Assembly: GCF_900142465.1 (NCBI RefSeq)
Contig: NZ_FRAX01000014.1
Location: 1-64,000 of the forward strand
Direction: 5' to 3'
DNA from: Fibrobacter sp. UWH6
GTDB taxonomy: Bacteria > Fibrobacterota > Fibrobacteria > Fibrobacterales > Fibrobacteraceae
DNA length: 64,000 nt
This document shows positions 14,047 through 22,204 of this stretch, one piece after another. Made by a program: the position numbers and the translations under genes. A model generated the notes under the pieces. The model was given only the letters and a program-made list of their open reading frames with translations, was not told where the DNA came from and did no database searches. How positions within the stretch are numbered: the first letter of the stretch is position 1; each line of letters opens with the position of its first letter.

Positions 14047-15345
14047 ATGAAGAATGCAATTGCCGAAATTATGCGTGAATTTTACGAGGAAGGCCTTCCC
14101 GAAAAAATTCACCCCCGTGTTGTTGAATACTACGAAAAGGCGCGTAATGCGACCTCCATTATCGGCATGCGTCGTGTGGGCAAGACCTATGTGGCGTTTC
14201 ATCGAATACAGGAATTGCTTAGCGATGGTATTCCATTAGAACGGATTGTTTATATCAACTTTGACGATGAGCGCTTGCGAGGTGTTTCGGCAAACGACTT
14301 GAAGCTCATTGGGGAAATTCATGCAGCCATGTACCCCGAGGCCGCAAAGGAAAAATGTTGGTATTTTCTGGATGAACTCCAGGATGTTGAAGGCTGGGAA
14401 TTGTTTGCCCGTCGGTTGGTAGATTCCAATCGCGTTCAGCTTTGCCTGACTGGATCTTCTGCGAAACTTCTTTCATCAGAAGTTGCCACGCAGTTGCGAG
14501 GCCGTTCTCTCGATGTTGAGATTTTCCCGCTTTCTTTTTCGGAATTTCTGACTTTTAATGGTCTTGTAAAGACTGTACCGCAGGCACCGTTTTCTCCGAG
14601 AACGGCGGGCTTGCTGCGAAACGCCATGATCCGTTATCTTGAAGAAGGCGGCTTCCCCGATATTCAAGGCGAAGATTTGCGAATCCGCAACAAACTGCTT
14701 CAGGAATATGTGAATGCCGTAGTTTATCGCGATGTGATTGAACGCCATGAAATTTCAAGCACTCAGGCTTTGCGCTATACTTTGGATTACATCATCCACA
14801 ACTACGCTCGCAAAATTTCTACACGAGCCATCTCCGGTGCGCTCCGTGCCGTAGGTGCTTCCGACAATCGCGAACGCATTTCTGAATACCTGCAATATTT
14901 TGTCAATGCATACTTGATTTATCCGGTTTCTATAAGGACTGATTCTCTGGCTGTTCGCCGCACGAATCCAGACAAGTTCTACATCGTCGATACCGGCCTT
15001 ATCCGCGCCATGACCCCAAAGAATGATGCGGAACGAGGCTGGCTGCTTGAAAACCTGGTGTTTATGCACCTGCGTCGCGGCAACAATAAAATCGAGTATT
15101 ACATCAGCAAATCTGGCGGCGAAGTTGACTTTTTGGTGACTGACCAAAATTCAAAATCACGGCAGCTAATCCAAGTCGCCTGGAACATGGAAAAATCCGA
15201 AACATCTGATCGCGAACTGTCGGCCTTGTGCCTTGCCCGCGATGAAATAAAAGTCAAGGACTGTTTTGTTGTCACTTGGGATTCTGAAGTTGTTCTGGAT
15301 AACGGAATTAAAGTTGTTCCCGTTTGGAAATGGTGCTTGGGGTAA
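14047..15345 (+). CDS. AAA ATPase with DUF4143 nuclease-like C-terminal domain
   Basis: 432 residues. The N-terminal AAA_14-type ATPase has Walker A GMRRVGKT (40-47) and Walker B YFLDELQDV near residue 110, with sensor-like CLTGSSAKLL after it. The C-terminal DUF4143 domain has YIVDTGLIRA and GGEVDFLV, the latter resembling the D-x-x core of PD-(D/E)XK folds. These proteins are common, often horizontally transferred, and their task is unknown. Cytoplasmic. ATG 14047 is chosen because the in-frame TTG at 14038 has no ribosome site. The tandem dyads just upstream suggest specific, possibly autoregulated, expression. Confidence 0.85.
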   Translation: MKNAIAEIMREFYEEGLPEKIHPRVVEYYEKARNATSIIGMRRVGKTYVAFHRIQELLSDGIPLERIVYINFDDERLRGVSANDLKLIGEIHAAMYPEAAKEKCWYFLDELQDVEGWELFARRLVDSNRVQLCLTGSSAKLLSSEVATQLRGRSLDVEIFPLSFSEFLTFNGLVKTVPQAPFSPRTAGLLRNAMIRYLEEGGFPDIQGEDLRIRNKLLQEYVNAVVYRDVIERHEISSTQALRYTLDYIIHNYARKISTRAISGALRAVGASDNRERISEYLQYFVNAYLIYPVSIRTDSLAVRRTNPDKFYIVDTGLIRAMTPKNDAERGWLLENLVFMHLRRGNNKIEYYISKSGGEVDFLVTDQNSKSRQLIQVAWNMEKSETSDRELSALCLARDEIKVKDCFVVTWDSEVVLDNGIKVVPVWKWCLG

Positions 15346-15440
15346 AGCTTTGATAAATGATTCCTGGCCCTTGCATTGTTAAAACAGTTTGTTTAAATTT
15401 ATGCCATTCTCATCCGGCTTACGAGCCGGTCGTATAATTC

Positions 15441-15594
15441 TCTGCTTGCTGTTCGCGGCACAGTTTATTTAACTGCACAAAGCCGCAGGGTACCTGGATA
15501 AGCGCTATCTGGACACGTAACGTAGGGCACCAAAAGGAATCCTTAAAACTTTTGCATGTTCTGGTTTTGCCGCATTTGGCAAAGCCTTGTTTTA
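15441..15594 (+). ncRNA. Candidate structured small RNA (6S-like ends, unassigned)
   Basis: The 292-bp gap between the ATPase and rpn has no coding frame but shows signs of an RNA gene. A TATAAT box lies at 15433-15438 after the hairpin ccggct-tacg-agccgg. gcttgc (15444-15449) and gcggca (15455-15460) can pair with gcaaagc (15579-15585) and tgccgc (15568-15573), closing a ~140-nt molecule with a bubble after the end stem, as in 6S RNA. An alternative local hairpin pairs gcggc with gccgc (15482-15486) around cagtt/aactg. The 3' end is a terminator: ggttttgcc (15563-15571), ggcaaagcc (15578-15586), then ttgtttta. Family assignment is tentative, and no good -35 element is seen. Confidence 0.35.
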
Positions 15595-15637
15595 CCACAT
15601 AAAATTTAACGCGCTCTTTTTGGACGCAGAGGAAATA

Positions 15638-16570
15638 ATGAATATTTCATTGTTACATGATCCCTTCTGTAGGGATGTTTTATCTGACGTATCTACATTT
15701 CTTGAATTTGTGGAATACTTGACTACTCGTGATGAAGAACTGAAGTCTGTTGTTGATTTACTGGACCGAGAATCGTTTGAACGAATTCCTGGCGACTATA
15801 GTGATACGAAAAGTCACGGCTATGCGGACTTAGCGTTTCTGGCCAAGGTAAAGAAGGAATGTCTGTCTAAAAAGAAGATTCCTGTCCAGGTTTGTGTGGG
15901 ATTCTTGCTGGAACACAAGTCGTGGCCTGATGATGGTGTCGTAGATCAGTTGATTAGGTATCACTATCACTTGATGGTAGAAAAGCTGAAAAAGAATGCG
16001 GACAAAGGCATTCCCTCGGTGGCAATTATTTTGTACAACGGAACAGAATCTTGGAATCCTCTTGACGAAACATATTCTGATTATCCCAAGGCGTTGCAGA
16101 GTATTCTGCTTCCCTTCAAGTGTGTCTTTCTGGATGTTTCGACAGTTCCCGATGACAAGTGTCTGAATGATTTCAGTCCCCGGCTGGGGGCGTTCATTGG
16201 TGCTCTGAAATACGCACGTAATCCAGAGAACCATAGCGATTTCCTGGCGCAGATGGTAAAAAAGGTTAAAACGTCATTGACTGGAAACGAGGCCCTTGAC
16301 TTACTTACGTCTATGGATGTATATTTTCGCTACTGGATTTCGGAAAACTTCAAGGAGGCATTCAACATGGATTTCGTAAGACCGCCATACAGGACGATTC
16401 ATGACGCTGAAGTCGAAGAAGCCGTTGAAAAGGCTGTGGAAAAGACGGAAGACCGTGTTGCTGTCCAGACGGCACTCAAGATGCTGTCTGATAGTAAACC
16501 TATGGACGAAATTGTTCGTTATTCAGGCTTGTCCGAAGAACGAATCCGCTCGTTGCAGCAATCGAAATAA
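15638..16570 (+). CDS. Rpn family recombination-promoting nuclease/putative transposase
   Basis: 310 residues. The N-terminal PD-(D/E)XK domain has YADLAFLAKV followed by VGFLLEHKSWPD, giving the D and E-x-K residues of the Rpn/YhgA-like family, and LIRYHYHLM and VAIILYNGTESW are typical next segments. The C-terminal 60 residues hold acidic repeats (EVEEAVEKAVEKTED) and a short helix-turn-helix-like end. Rpn proteins cut DNA and stimulate RecA-independent recombination in E. coli; some act as defence factors. ATG 15638 has agaggaaata before it and fits the family start; upstream in-frame codons run into the small RNA terminator. Confidence 0.85.
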   Translation: MNISLLHDPFCRDVLSDVSTFLEFVEYLTTRDEELKSVVDLLDRESFERIPGDYSDTKSHGYADLAFLAKVKKECLSKKKIPVQVCVGFLLEHKSWPDDGVVDQLIRYHYHLMVEKLKKNADKGIPSVAIILYNGTESWNPLDETYSDYPKALQSILLPFKCVFLDVSTVPDDKCLNDFSPRLGAFIGALKYARNPENHSDFLAQMVKKVKTSLTGNEALDLLTSMDVYFRYWISENFKEAFNMDFVRPPYRTIHDAEVEEAVEKAVEKTEDRVAVQTALKMLSDSKPMDEIVRYSGLSEERIRSLQQSK

Positions 16571-16605
16571 TCAGTTTTAAGAACTGCAAACGGTTTCATT
16601 AAAAA

Positions 16606-16634
16606 TCCCGAAGGTTCTGCGAGAATCTTCGGGA
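16606..16634. terminator. Bidirectional terminator between rpn and hsdR
   Basis: tcccgaag pairs with cttcggga, and inner gttct/agaat bases also pair. A run of A precedes it and a run of T follows, so it can serve both converging genes. Confidence 0.85.
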
Positions 16635-16640
16635 AATTTT

Positions 16641-18983
16641 TTACGCATACAGAACTTTCTGGAAATCCACAAAGATTCTGTTTAGAGTTTTTGCGTCCAC
16701 GTTCATTTTGTTGCAAGCGTCTTTTACGGTTCCGTATTGGAGCTTGACGAGTTCTGGCAACTGTTTAAGAGCGAGCGAATCAACTCCGTTTTCCACATAT
16801 TGCTTCAAAACAAATTCTACGAAAGATATTTGCTTATCTGTCAGTTCCTGAATAATGCTGTCGTGCATCAGCTGGACGCGTGCGACGCGTTCCATTGGCG
16901 TGCTTTGGTATGCGATATATTCAAGTACATCTAGCAAATCGCATTTTTCGTTGGCGGTAAGTGTCTGCACTTGGCGAAGGCGCTCTCTGCTGAAACCTCC
17001 GTCGGCGAGGCGTTGCAAAAGTTCTTCGCGAGTTTTCGGGTCGGACCATTTTGTGCGAAGGTCTTTTTCGTTCTTGAAAAAGCTTGGAATTTTACCGAAG
17101 AGAATTTTAATGAACTGCTCGATGGTAATGAGTTCGCCATCAAACATGAAGCGTTCTGTCCATTCGGTCGTCAGCTGGATTTTATGGCCTGGCGAAAGTT
17201 CAATAACCACCTTCTTCTTTTTCTGATCTTGTACTGGACAGGTGCAAGGCAAGTTACCGCATACTTTACAAGGCTTGGGCTTTACGGGAGGCTTGTTGCC
17301 GCCTCCGCGTTTTCCGCATGTGCAGGGAAAATTGCCGCACTTTTCGCAAATCGGGTCACCGTCCCAGTCGGGGTCGGTAAAGTTCTTGCTGGCACCGACA
17401 AAGTCATAGACGGTAAAGAAGTACTTTCCATCAAATAGACGGGTGCCGCGTCCAATAATTTGCTTGAATTCAATGATGTTGTTGACCGGGCGCATCAAAA
17501 CGATGTTGCGAACATTCTTTGCGTCAACACCTGTAGAAAGTTTCTGCGACGTGGTGAGAATGGTGGGCAGCAATTTTTCATTATCCTGGAACGCCCTGAG
17601 ATCCTTTTCGCCCTTGTCGCCGTCGTCGCTGGTGACGCGCTTGCAGTAATCGACATTTGGCTTTTTGGAATTTTGATTGATTAAGTCTCGCAGAATGGCG
17701 GCGTGAGCCTGAGTGGCGCCAAATACGATTGTCTTTTCGTCGGGATCGATTTGATCCAGAAATTCCTTGACGCGGTGTTCGTCGCGGGCGCGGATTTCAA
17801 TGTTTCCCTGATAGAAATCATTTTCGTTGTAAATGCGGTTGGGGTCCACTTCGCCACTTTCCACATCGTCGTCTTCGTCATAGGCGTATGTGTCGATGTT
17901 TGATTTAGAAATGCGGACGCGGTATGGAGTAAGGAAACCATCTTCGATGCCCTGCTTCAAGGAATATTCATAGACGGGCTTTCCGAAGTATTTATAAGTG
18001 TTGGCGTTTTCCTTTCGCTTCGGTGTGGCGGTAAGGCCTAGATGGTAAGCTTTCTGAAAATATTCAAGAATGCCTCGCCAGCGGCTTTCGTCGTTGGCTG
18101 CACCACGGTGACATTCGTCGATAATCACTAGGTCAAAAAAGTCTTCGGGATAGGCTTTGAATAAGGCTTTTCCCTTATGCTCTGTCATGAAGGTCTGGAA
18201 GATGCTGAAGTAGATGCTGCGGCTTGTGGAAACATCGCCTTTTGCCTTGCGGATGTTTTCGGGAGTGATTCTGCACATGGCATCTTCGGGGAATTGTCCA
18301 AAATCGTTCAACGCCTGATTAGAAAGAATGTTTCTGTCGGAAAGAAACAGTATTCGAGGCTGGCGACTTGTGCCGCTAACATTCCAGCGGGCCTGAGTTA
18401 ATTTCCAGCAGATTTGGAATGCGATATAGGTTTTGCCGGTTCCTGTTGCAAGAGTCAAGAGAACGCGGTCCTGCTTGCGGGAAAAGGCGTCCATTACGGC
18501 ATTGACTGCGTTTTCCTGATAGTAGCGGGGTGACTTGCCGCCGTCGCGATTGAACGGAACTGCATTTAACTTGTCACGGAGAGGATTGTTGACGGGGAAC
18601 TGTGTTGCCCATAGTTCATCGGGAGATGGGAATGCATTGACAAGACCTTCCTTGCCTGTTTTCATGTCGATGGCCCAGATCTTGTCCCCGTTGCAGGAAT
18701 AGGTAAAGCGGATGCTCATGCGCTTGGCGTATTCCTTGGCCTGGGCCACGCCTTCGCTAACATCCACTTCGTCTTTTTTGGCTTCGACGATGGCGATTTT
18801 GATGCCCTTGTAAACCAGCAGATAGTCGATTTTCTTGGGATTGCGCTCGTGATTGGCGATGCGGCCCGGCGCGATTTCATAGGCGGACTGTTCCGTAAAG
18901 ATTTCACTTTCCGGAATCACTTCCCAACCCGCTTCTTTCAGCTTCGGGTCAATCTTCTTTCGTCTGGTATCGGACTCGTTCAT
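16641..18983 (-). CDS. hsdR: Type I restriction enzyme, R (helicase-nuclease) subunit
   Basis: 780 residues, the size of EcoEI-type HsdR. The N-terminal nuclease domain has IDYLLVYKGIKIAIVEAKK (D and E-x-K). The SF2 helicase part has Walker A ATGTGKT and a DECH box (IIDECHRG), then TATPKR and IIGRGTRLFD (motif VI). After the helicase come two cysteine clusters, CEKCGNFPCTCG and CKVCGNLPCTCP, which look like small zinc-binding knuckles, then the C-terminal EcoEI_R_C domain. It translocates and cuts unmethylated DNA with HsdM and HsdS. Last of the three minus-strand hsd genes; a 102-bp gap with a dispersed repeat separates it from hsdS. Confidence 0.95.
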   Translation of the reverse strand: MNESDTRRKKIDPKLKEAGWEVIPESEIFTEQSAYEIAPGRIANHERNPKKIDYLLVYKGIKIAIVEAKKDEVDVSEGVAQAKEYAKRMSIRFTYSCNGDKIWAIDMKTGKEGLVNAFPSPDELWATQFPVNNPLRDKLNAVPFNRDGGKSPRYYQENAVNAVMDAFSRKQDRVLLTLATGTGKTYIAFQICWKLTQARWNVSGTSRQPRILFLSDRNILSNQALNDFGQFPEDAMCRITPENIRKAKGDVSTSRSIYFSIFQTFMTEHKGKALFKAYPEDFFDLVIIDECHRGAANDESRWRGILEYFQKAYHLGLTATPKRKENANTYKYFGKPVYEYSLKQGIEDGFLTPYRVRISKSNIDTYAYDEDDDVESGEVDPNRIYNENDFYQGNIEIRARDEHRVKEFLDQIDPDEKTIVFGATQAHAAILRDLINQNSKKPNVDYCKRVTSDDGDKGEKDLRAFQDNEKLLPTILTTSQKLSTGVDAKNVRNIVLMRPVNNIIEFKQIIGRGTRLFDGKYFFTVYDFVGASKNFTDPDWDGDPICEKCGNFPCTCGKRGGGNKPPVKPKPCKVCGNLPCTCPVQDQKKKKVVIELSPGHKIQLTTEWTERFMFDGELITIEQFIKILFGKIPSFFKNEKDLRTKWSDPKTREELLQRLADGGFSRERLRQVQTLTANEKCDLLDVLEYIAYQSTPMERVARVQLMHDSIIQELTDKQISFVEFVLKQYVENGVDSLALKQLPELVKLQYGTVKDACNKMNVDAKTLNRIFVDFQKVLYA

Positions 18984-19052
18984 AATCTAGTAAGCAGTGG
19001 TTAGTGGCTAGTGTTCAGTAAATGAATTGATGCAAGAAGTTCTTTCCTATAG

Positions 19053-19090
19053 TGTCATTGCGAGGAGCGAAAGCGACGTGGCAATCTAGA
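19053..19090. repeat. REP-like dispersed repeat at the hsdS 3' end
   Basis: Contains gtcattgcgaggagcg and gcgacgtggcaatc, a hairpin-forming sequence of the kind scattered between genes in unrelated bacteria. Its last bases run into the hsdS stop codon. The rest of the hsdR-hsdS gap (18984-19052) shows only short gtta/ctag-like repeats. Confidence 0.6.
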
Positions 19091-20273
19091 GCATTCCTTC
19101 AAACGCTTGTTTGAGAAGAGCTTTCTTCAGTTCGTCGCAGTCGGCTAGGACTTGCTTGTAGTTTGATTCTAGTTGTTTGACTTTTTCGGAAAGGGTATCC
19201 AGTTTGGCTACAATTTGCTTTTGGACGGGAAGAGGTGGGAGAGGTAAATAAAATTGTTTTATGTCACCAACATTAACATGACCAACTCCACAACCTTTGT
19301 TCTTAGCTTTTGCTTGGTTATACACAATTGGCGAAATAATCATGTTTAGCATGAATTTAGGGCTAATTTTTGATTTGTCAGGCCTTAAAAGCATGGTTCT
19401 TTGACCAAGACTAAAAAAATGAGTATTGGGTAATAATACTGCGTCTCCAAAGGTTCCTTCACGTCCGTATACAATGTCGTTGTATTCAGGCTTCAAACGA
19501 GATATTCGTTTTAAATATTCAGATTCATCTAGATATTGCATTGATTCCCAGTAAATTCTGCCATTGCGTAATTCTGATGTTCTGATACAGGGATATTGCG
19601 TTTTTCGTTGAGCTTTTTTAGGTGTACTATGAGGACAATCAACAATATGTGTGCAACAATTCTCTAACGATTCTTCTACCCATCCCTGCTTGATTTTTTC
19701 ATCGGTGATGGAGAGTTCGTTGGCAAGAGTTGTTTGGAAAAGGTCTTTGGCGTTTTGAAGGTTGGTTTCGACGGTGGTTTTGATGGTGTCAATTTTTTCA
19801 AAGGCGTCGTCTAAAACCTTGACAATCCGCTCCTGCTCATCCAGCGGCGGAATGGGAATTTCAAAATTTATGATATCGTTTCGGCTAATTGAATCAAAGA
19901 CTGCTCCGGTTTTACTTGTCATATTTGATTCGTTATAAACGAGAAATAGATACAGATATTTTTTATCAATATGCTTTGCTCTAATAGCAGCGAGACCTCG
20001 TCCAATACACAGTTGTCGATCGGTGAAATTAACGGGACCAACGGGTGCTCTCACCGAAATGAGAATGTCTTCGGGGCTCGCGATTTTGGTAATCTCTGAA
20101 GTCCATACACCAGAAGACTCAATAATGGTCTTACCGAAGGATTTCTTTCCTTGGTGAAATTCCATTCCTTCTTCATTGTTATTGTAAGAAGAACCTTTTG
20201 GTGATTGACCTGCAATTACTTCGCAAACATCCCCAAGTTTCTTCCATTCCCATTCAACATTCTTCTTACTCAT
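19086..20273 (-). CDS. hsdS: Type I restriction-modification specificity subunit S
   Basis: 395 residues with the usual two-fold plan: target-recognition domain 1 (about 5-140), a conserved helical region with IPIPPLDEQERIVKVLDDAF, target-recognition domain 2 (about 205-335), and a second helical region with LPLPPLPVQKQIVAKLDTL. It selects the DNA sequence for both methylation and cleavage. The recognition sequence cannot be predicted from this reading. The domains are AT-richer than hsdM, as expected for exchangeable recognition domains. It lies between hsdM and hsdR on one strand. Confidence 0.95.
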   Translation of the reverse strand: MSKKNVEWEWKKLGDVCEVIAGQSPKGSSYNNNEEGMEFHQGKKSFGKTIIESSGVWTSEITKIASPEDILISVRAPVGPVNFTDRQLCIGRGLAAIRAKHIDKKYLYLFLVYNESNMTSKTGAVFDSISRNDIINFEIPIPPLDEQERIVKVLDDAFEKIDTIKTTVETNLQNAKDLFQTTLANELSITDEKIKQGWVEESLENCCTHIVDCPHSTPKKAQRKTQYPCIRTSELRNGRIYWESMQYLDESEYLKRISRLKPEYNDIVYGREGTFGDAVLLPNTHFFSLGQRTMLLRPDKSKISPKFMLNMIISPIVYNQAKAKNKGCGVGHVNVGDIKQFYLPLPPLPVQKQIVAKLDTLSEKVKQLESNYKQVLADCDELKKALLKQAFEGML

Positions 20274-20288
20274 ATAAACCTTTTTGTT

Positions 20289-20360
20289 CTAGATCCTTCG
20301 CTACGCTCAGGATGACACTCGCATTGCTAGATTCCCGGTCAAGCCGGGAATGACGATGGC
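20289..20360. repeat. Dispersed palindromic repeats between hsdS and hsdM
   Basis: Two units occupy the gap: ccttcgctacgctcaggatg, and a hairpin ttcccgg-tcaag-ccgggaa followed by tgacga. Both are of the REP-like type found between genes in many genomes. No coding potential. Confidence 0.6.
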
Positions 20361-20363
20361 AAA

Positions 20364-21815
20364 CTACTTCACGCTTTTAACGAGTTCTTTCAGGAGTTGT
20401 TCACTTTCCTTGTTGAGGCGTTGCATTTCGTCGATAATTTCGGAAGGTTCGCGGAGCTCCACTTCGGTTTTGCGATTGGGATTCTTTACGGAAAGATCGT
20501 AGTTCTCATTCAAATCCGAGACCTTGATGGTCCAGGAATTTTCACTGTCGGTCTTTTTCTTTTGTAGCTGAACAAATTCAGCAAGGTCCTCTTCACTCAG
20601 GGGATTTGTCTTGCCCAGGTTTCTGCCGAAGTTGGGCTGGTAATACCAAATCTTGTCGGTGGGCTTGCCCTTTTCAAAGAACAGCACCACGGTCTTTACA
20701 CCGGCGCCGGTAAACACGCCGCTGGGCAAATCCAGGATGGTGTGGAGGTTGCAATTTTCAAGGAGACTTTTACGCAAGGCAATGGATGCGTTATCCGTAT
20801 TGCTCAGCACTGTGTTCTTGATGACAACGCCAGCCCTGCCGCCGGCTTTCAGCATCTTCATAAAGTGCTGCATAAACAGGTAGGCGGTTTCGCTGGTCTT
20901 GATTTCAAAGTTCTGCTGGACTTCGGCGCGTTCCTTGCCACCGAAGGGCGGGTTCGCCAGGATTACATTCTTGCGGTCTTTTTCTTCTACCGCGGCCATG
21001 TTCTCGGTTAGGGTGTTGGTGTGCAGAATGTTGGGCGCACTTACGCCATGGAGAATCATGTTCATGATGCCGATGATGTAGGCCAGCCCTTTCTTTTCCT
21101 TGCCGTAGTAGGTTCTGGTCTGCAAGGTTTCCTTTTGGGAAACGTTCTTCACCTTTTCCTTCATGTAGGCGTATGCTTCGCAAAGGAACCCTGCGCTTCC
21201 GCAGGCGGCGTCGTAAACTGTTTCGCCAATTTTGGGGTCCACCACTTTCACGATGGTTCGAATTAGGGGGCGGGGCGTGTAATACTCGCCGCCGTTTCGG
21301 CCTGCGTTACCCATACGGTGAATCTTGTCTTCGTATAGGTGGCTCATTTCGTGCTTTTCTTCGCTACTCTGGAAGCTGAGCTTGTCGGCATACCAGAGAA
21401 TTTCACGGAGGTTGTAGCCGCTGGTAATCTTGTTTTTCAGTTCCCCGAAAATTTCACCGATCTTGTATTCCAAGGATGCCGCGGTGGAAGCCTTTTCCTT
21501 GAACTTCTTCAGGTGGGGGAAAAGTTTTTCGTTCACGAAATCAATAAGGTCGTCGCCGGTCATGGCCTTGTTGTGGTCCGGTTCGCCCTTGGAAGTTTTG
21601 GGTGCCGCCCAGGTTTCCCAGCGGAATTTCTTTTCGATGATCCGTTCGTAATCTTCGCCACGGAGAGCCGCTTCGTCTTCCCGTTCGCTTTCCAGGTTGT
21701 CCAGGTACTTGAGGAAAAGGATCCAGGAAGTCTGTTCCACGTAATCCAATTCGTTGCTGCAGCCACCCTCTTTCCAAAGGATGTCGTCGATATTCTTGAA
21801 AACCTGTTCGAACAT
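20364..21815 (-). CDS. hsdM: Type I restriction-modification DNA methyltransferase M
   Basis: 483 residues. The N-terminal helical domain (about 1-150) is followed by the N6-adenine methylase core: SAM motif I DAACGSAGFL and catalytic motif IV NPPF (LANPPFGGK). FMQHFMKMLKAGGRAGVVI and LPSGVFTGAGVKTVVLFF are the expected later segments. With HsdS it forms the methylase; with HsdR the restriction enzyme. ATG 21815 is chosen because gaggagcc precedes it and homology starts at MFEQVFKNIDD; the frame is open for 31 more codons upstream but that stretch folds as a structured leader. First gene of the operon. Confidence 0.95.
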   Translation of the reverse strand: MFEQVFKNIDDILWKEGGCSNELDYVEQTSWILFLKYLDNLESEREDEAALRGEDYERIIEKKFRWETWAAPKTSKGEPDHNKAMTGDDLIDFVNEKLFPHLKKFKEKASTAASLEYKIGEIFGELKNKITSGYNLREILWYADKLSFQSSEEKHEMSHLYEDKIHRMGNAGRNGGEYYTPRPLIRTIVKVVDPKIGETVYDAACGSAGFLCEAYAYMKEKVKNVSQKETLQTRTYYGKEKKGLAYIIGIMNMILHGVSAPNILHTNTLTENMAAVEEKDRKNVILANPPFGGKERAEVQQNFEIKTSETAYLFMQHFMKMLKAGGRAGVVIKNTVLSNTDNASIALRKSLLENCNLHTILDLPSGVFTGAGVKTVVLFFEKGKPTDKIWYYQPNFGRNLGKTNPLSEEDLAEFVQLQKKKTDSENSWTIKVSDLNENYDLSVKNPNRKTEVELREPSEIIDEMQRLNKESEQLLKELVKSVK

Positions 21816-21860
21816 GTGGGCTCCTCTTTTGAGGTTAGCCCTGTGCAGGTGATTTTTGTG

Positions 21861-21964
21861 CCACGCCCTTTGCAAAAAGCAAATAAAAAAGCGTGGGCTC
21901 GAATGCACCTATTTAGTCAGAGGCTCGGCAAAGCCATACCACAATAAGCACAAACGACCCACGC
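21861..21964 (-). promoter_or_regulatory. Attenuator-like leader of hsdM
   Basis: Read on the minus strand, GCGTGGGTCG (21964-21955) can pair with CGAGCCCACGC (21901-21891) followed by six T, a terminator with a large loop. The same CCACGC plus the T tract can instead pair with AAAGGGCGTGG (21871-21861), an 11-bp stem with two G-T pairs that would hide the terminator. The hsdM ribosome region repeats GAGCCCAC, so GCGTGGG could also mask it. No sensing ligand is evident. Confidence 0.45.
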
Positions 21965-22030
21965 CCATTTCTGGACGTGAGTGTCCGCCTTATCCTTTGT
22001 GGTTTTGAAATTTTGCCGATTTCTGACTAA
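21913..22030. repeat. 118-bp imperfect palindrome in the hsdM leader
   Basis: The left end ttagtcagaggctcggcaaa is mirrored by ttttgccgatttctgactaa at the right, with further matches (accacaataag against cttatcctttgtggt) inside. The ends resemble terminal inverted repeats of a miniature element; flanking target duplications are not obvious. As RNA it would fold into one long hairpin. Confidence 0.6.
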
Positions 22031-22114
22031 CGGATAAGAGCTAACTCTACGTTAAATTTTGCGTCCTTCGTCACTTGCGCAGCGGAGAACTATGTCAAGG
22101 AGAATATAATTAAA

Positions 22115-22153
22115 AAGCAAAAGAAAAAGGTTGGCAGCTCAAAGCAGCCAACC
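22115..22153 (-). terminator. Terminator of the higBA operon
   Basis: ggttggc (22129-22135) pairs with gccaacc (22147-22153); on the minus strand a long T-rich tract follows. It isolates the toxin-antitoxin operon from hsdM. Confidence 0.85.
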
Positions 22154-22204
22154 ATAAAGTCGTTACTTATTCAAGATAATTGAACGCAATCCTCCCCGTC
22201 AATC

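Noticed and set aside
15346-15637. tmRNA, SRP RNA or RNase P RNA in this gap
   Set aside because: None of their conserved cores (tRNA-like ends with a T loop, the GGAAGG-type loop of SRP RNA, or the RNase P GAGGAAAGTC core) is present.
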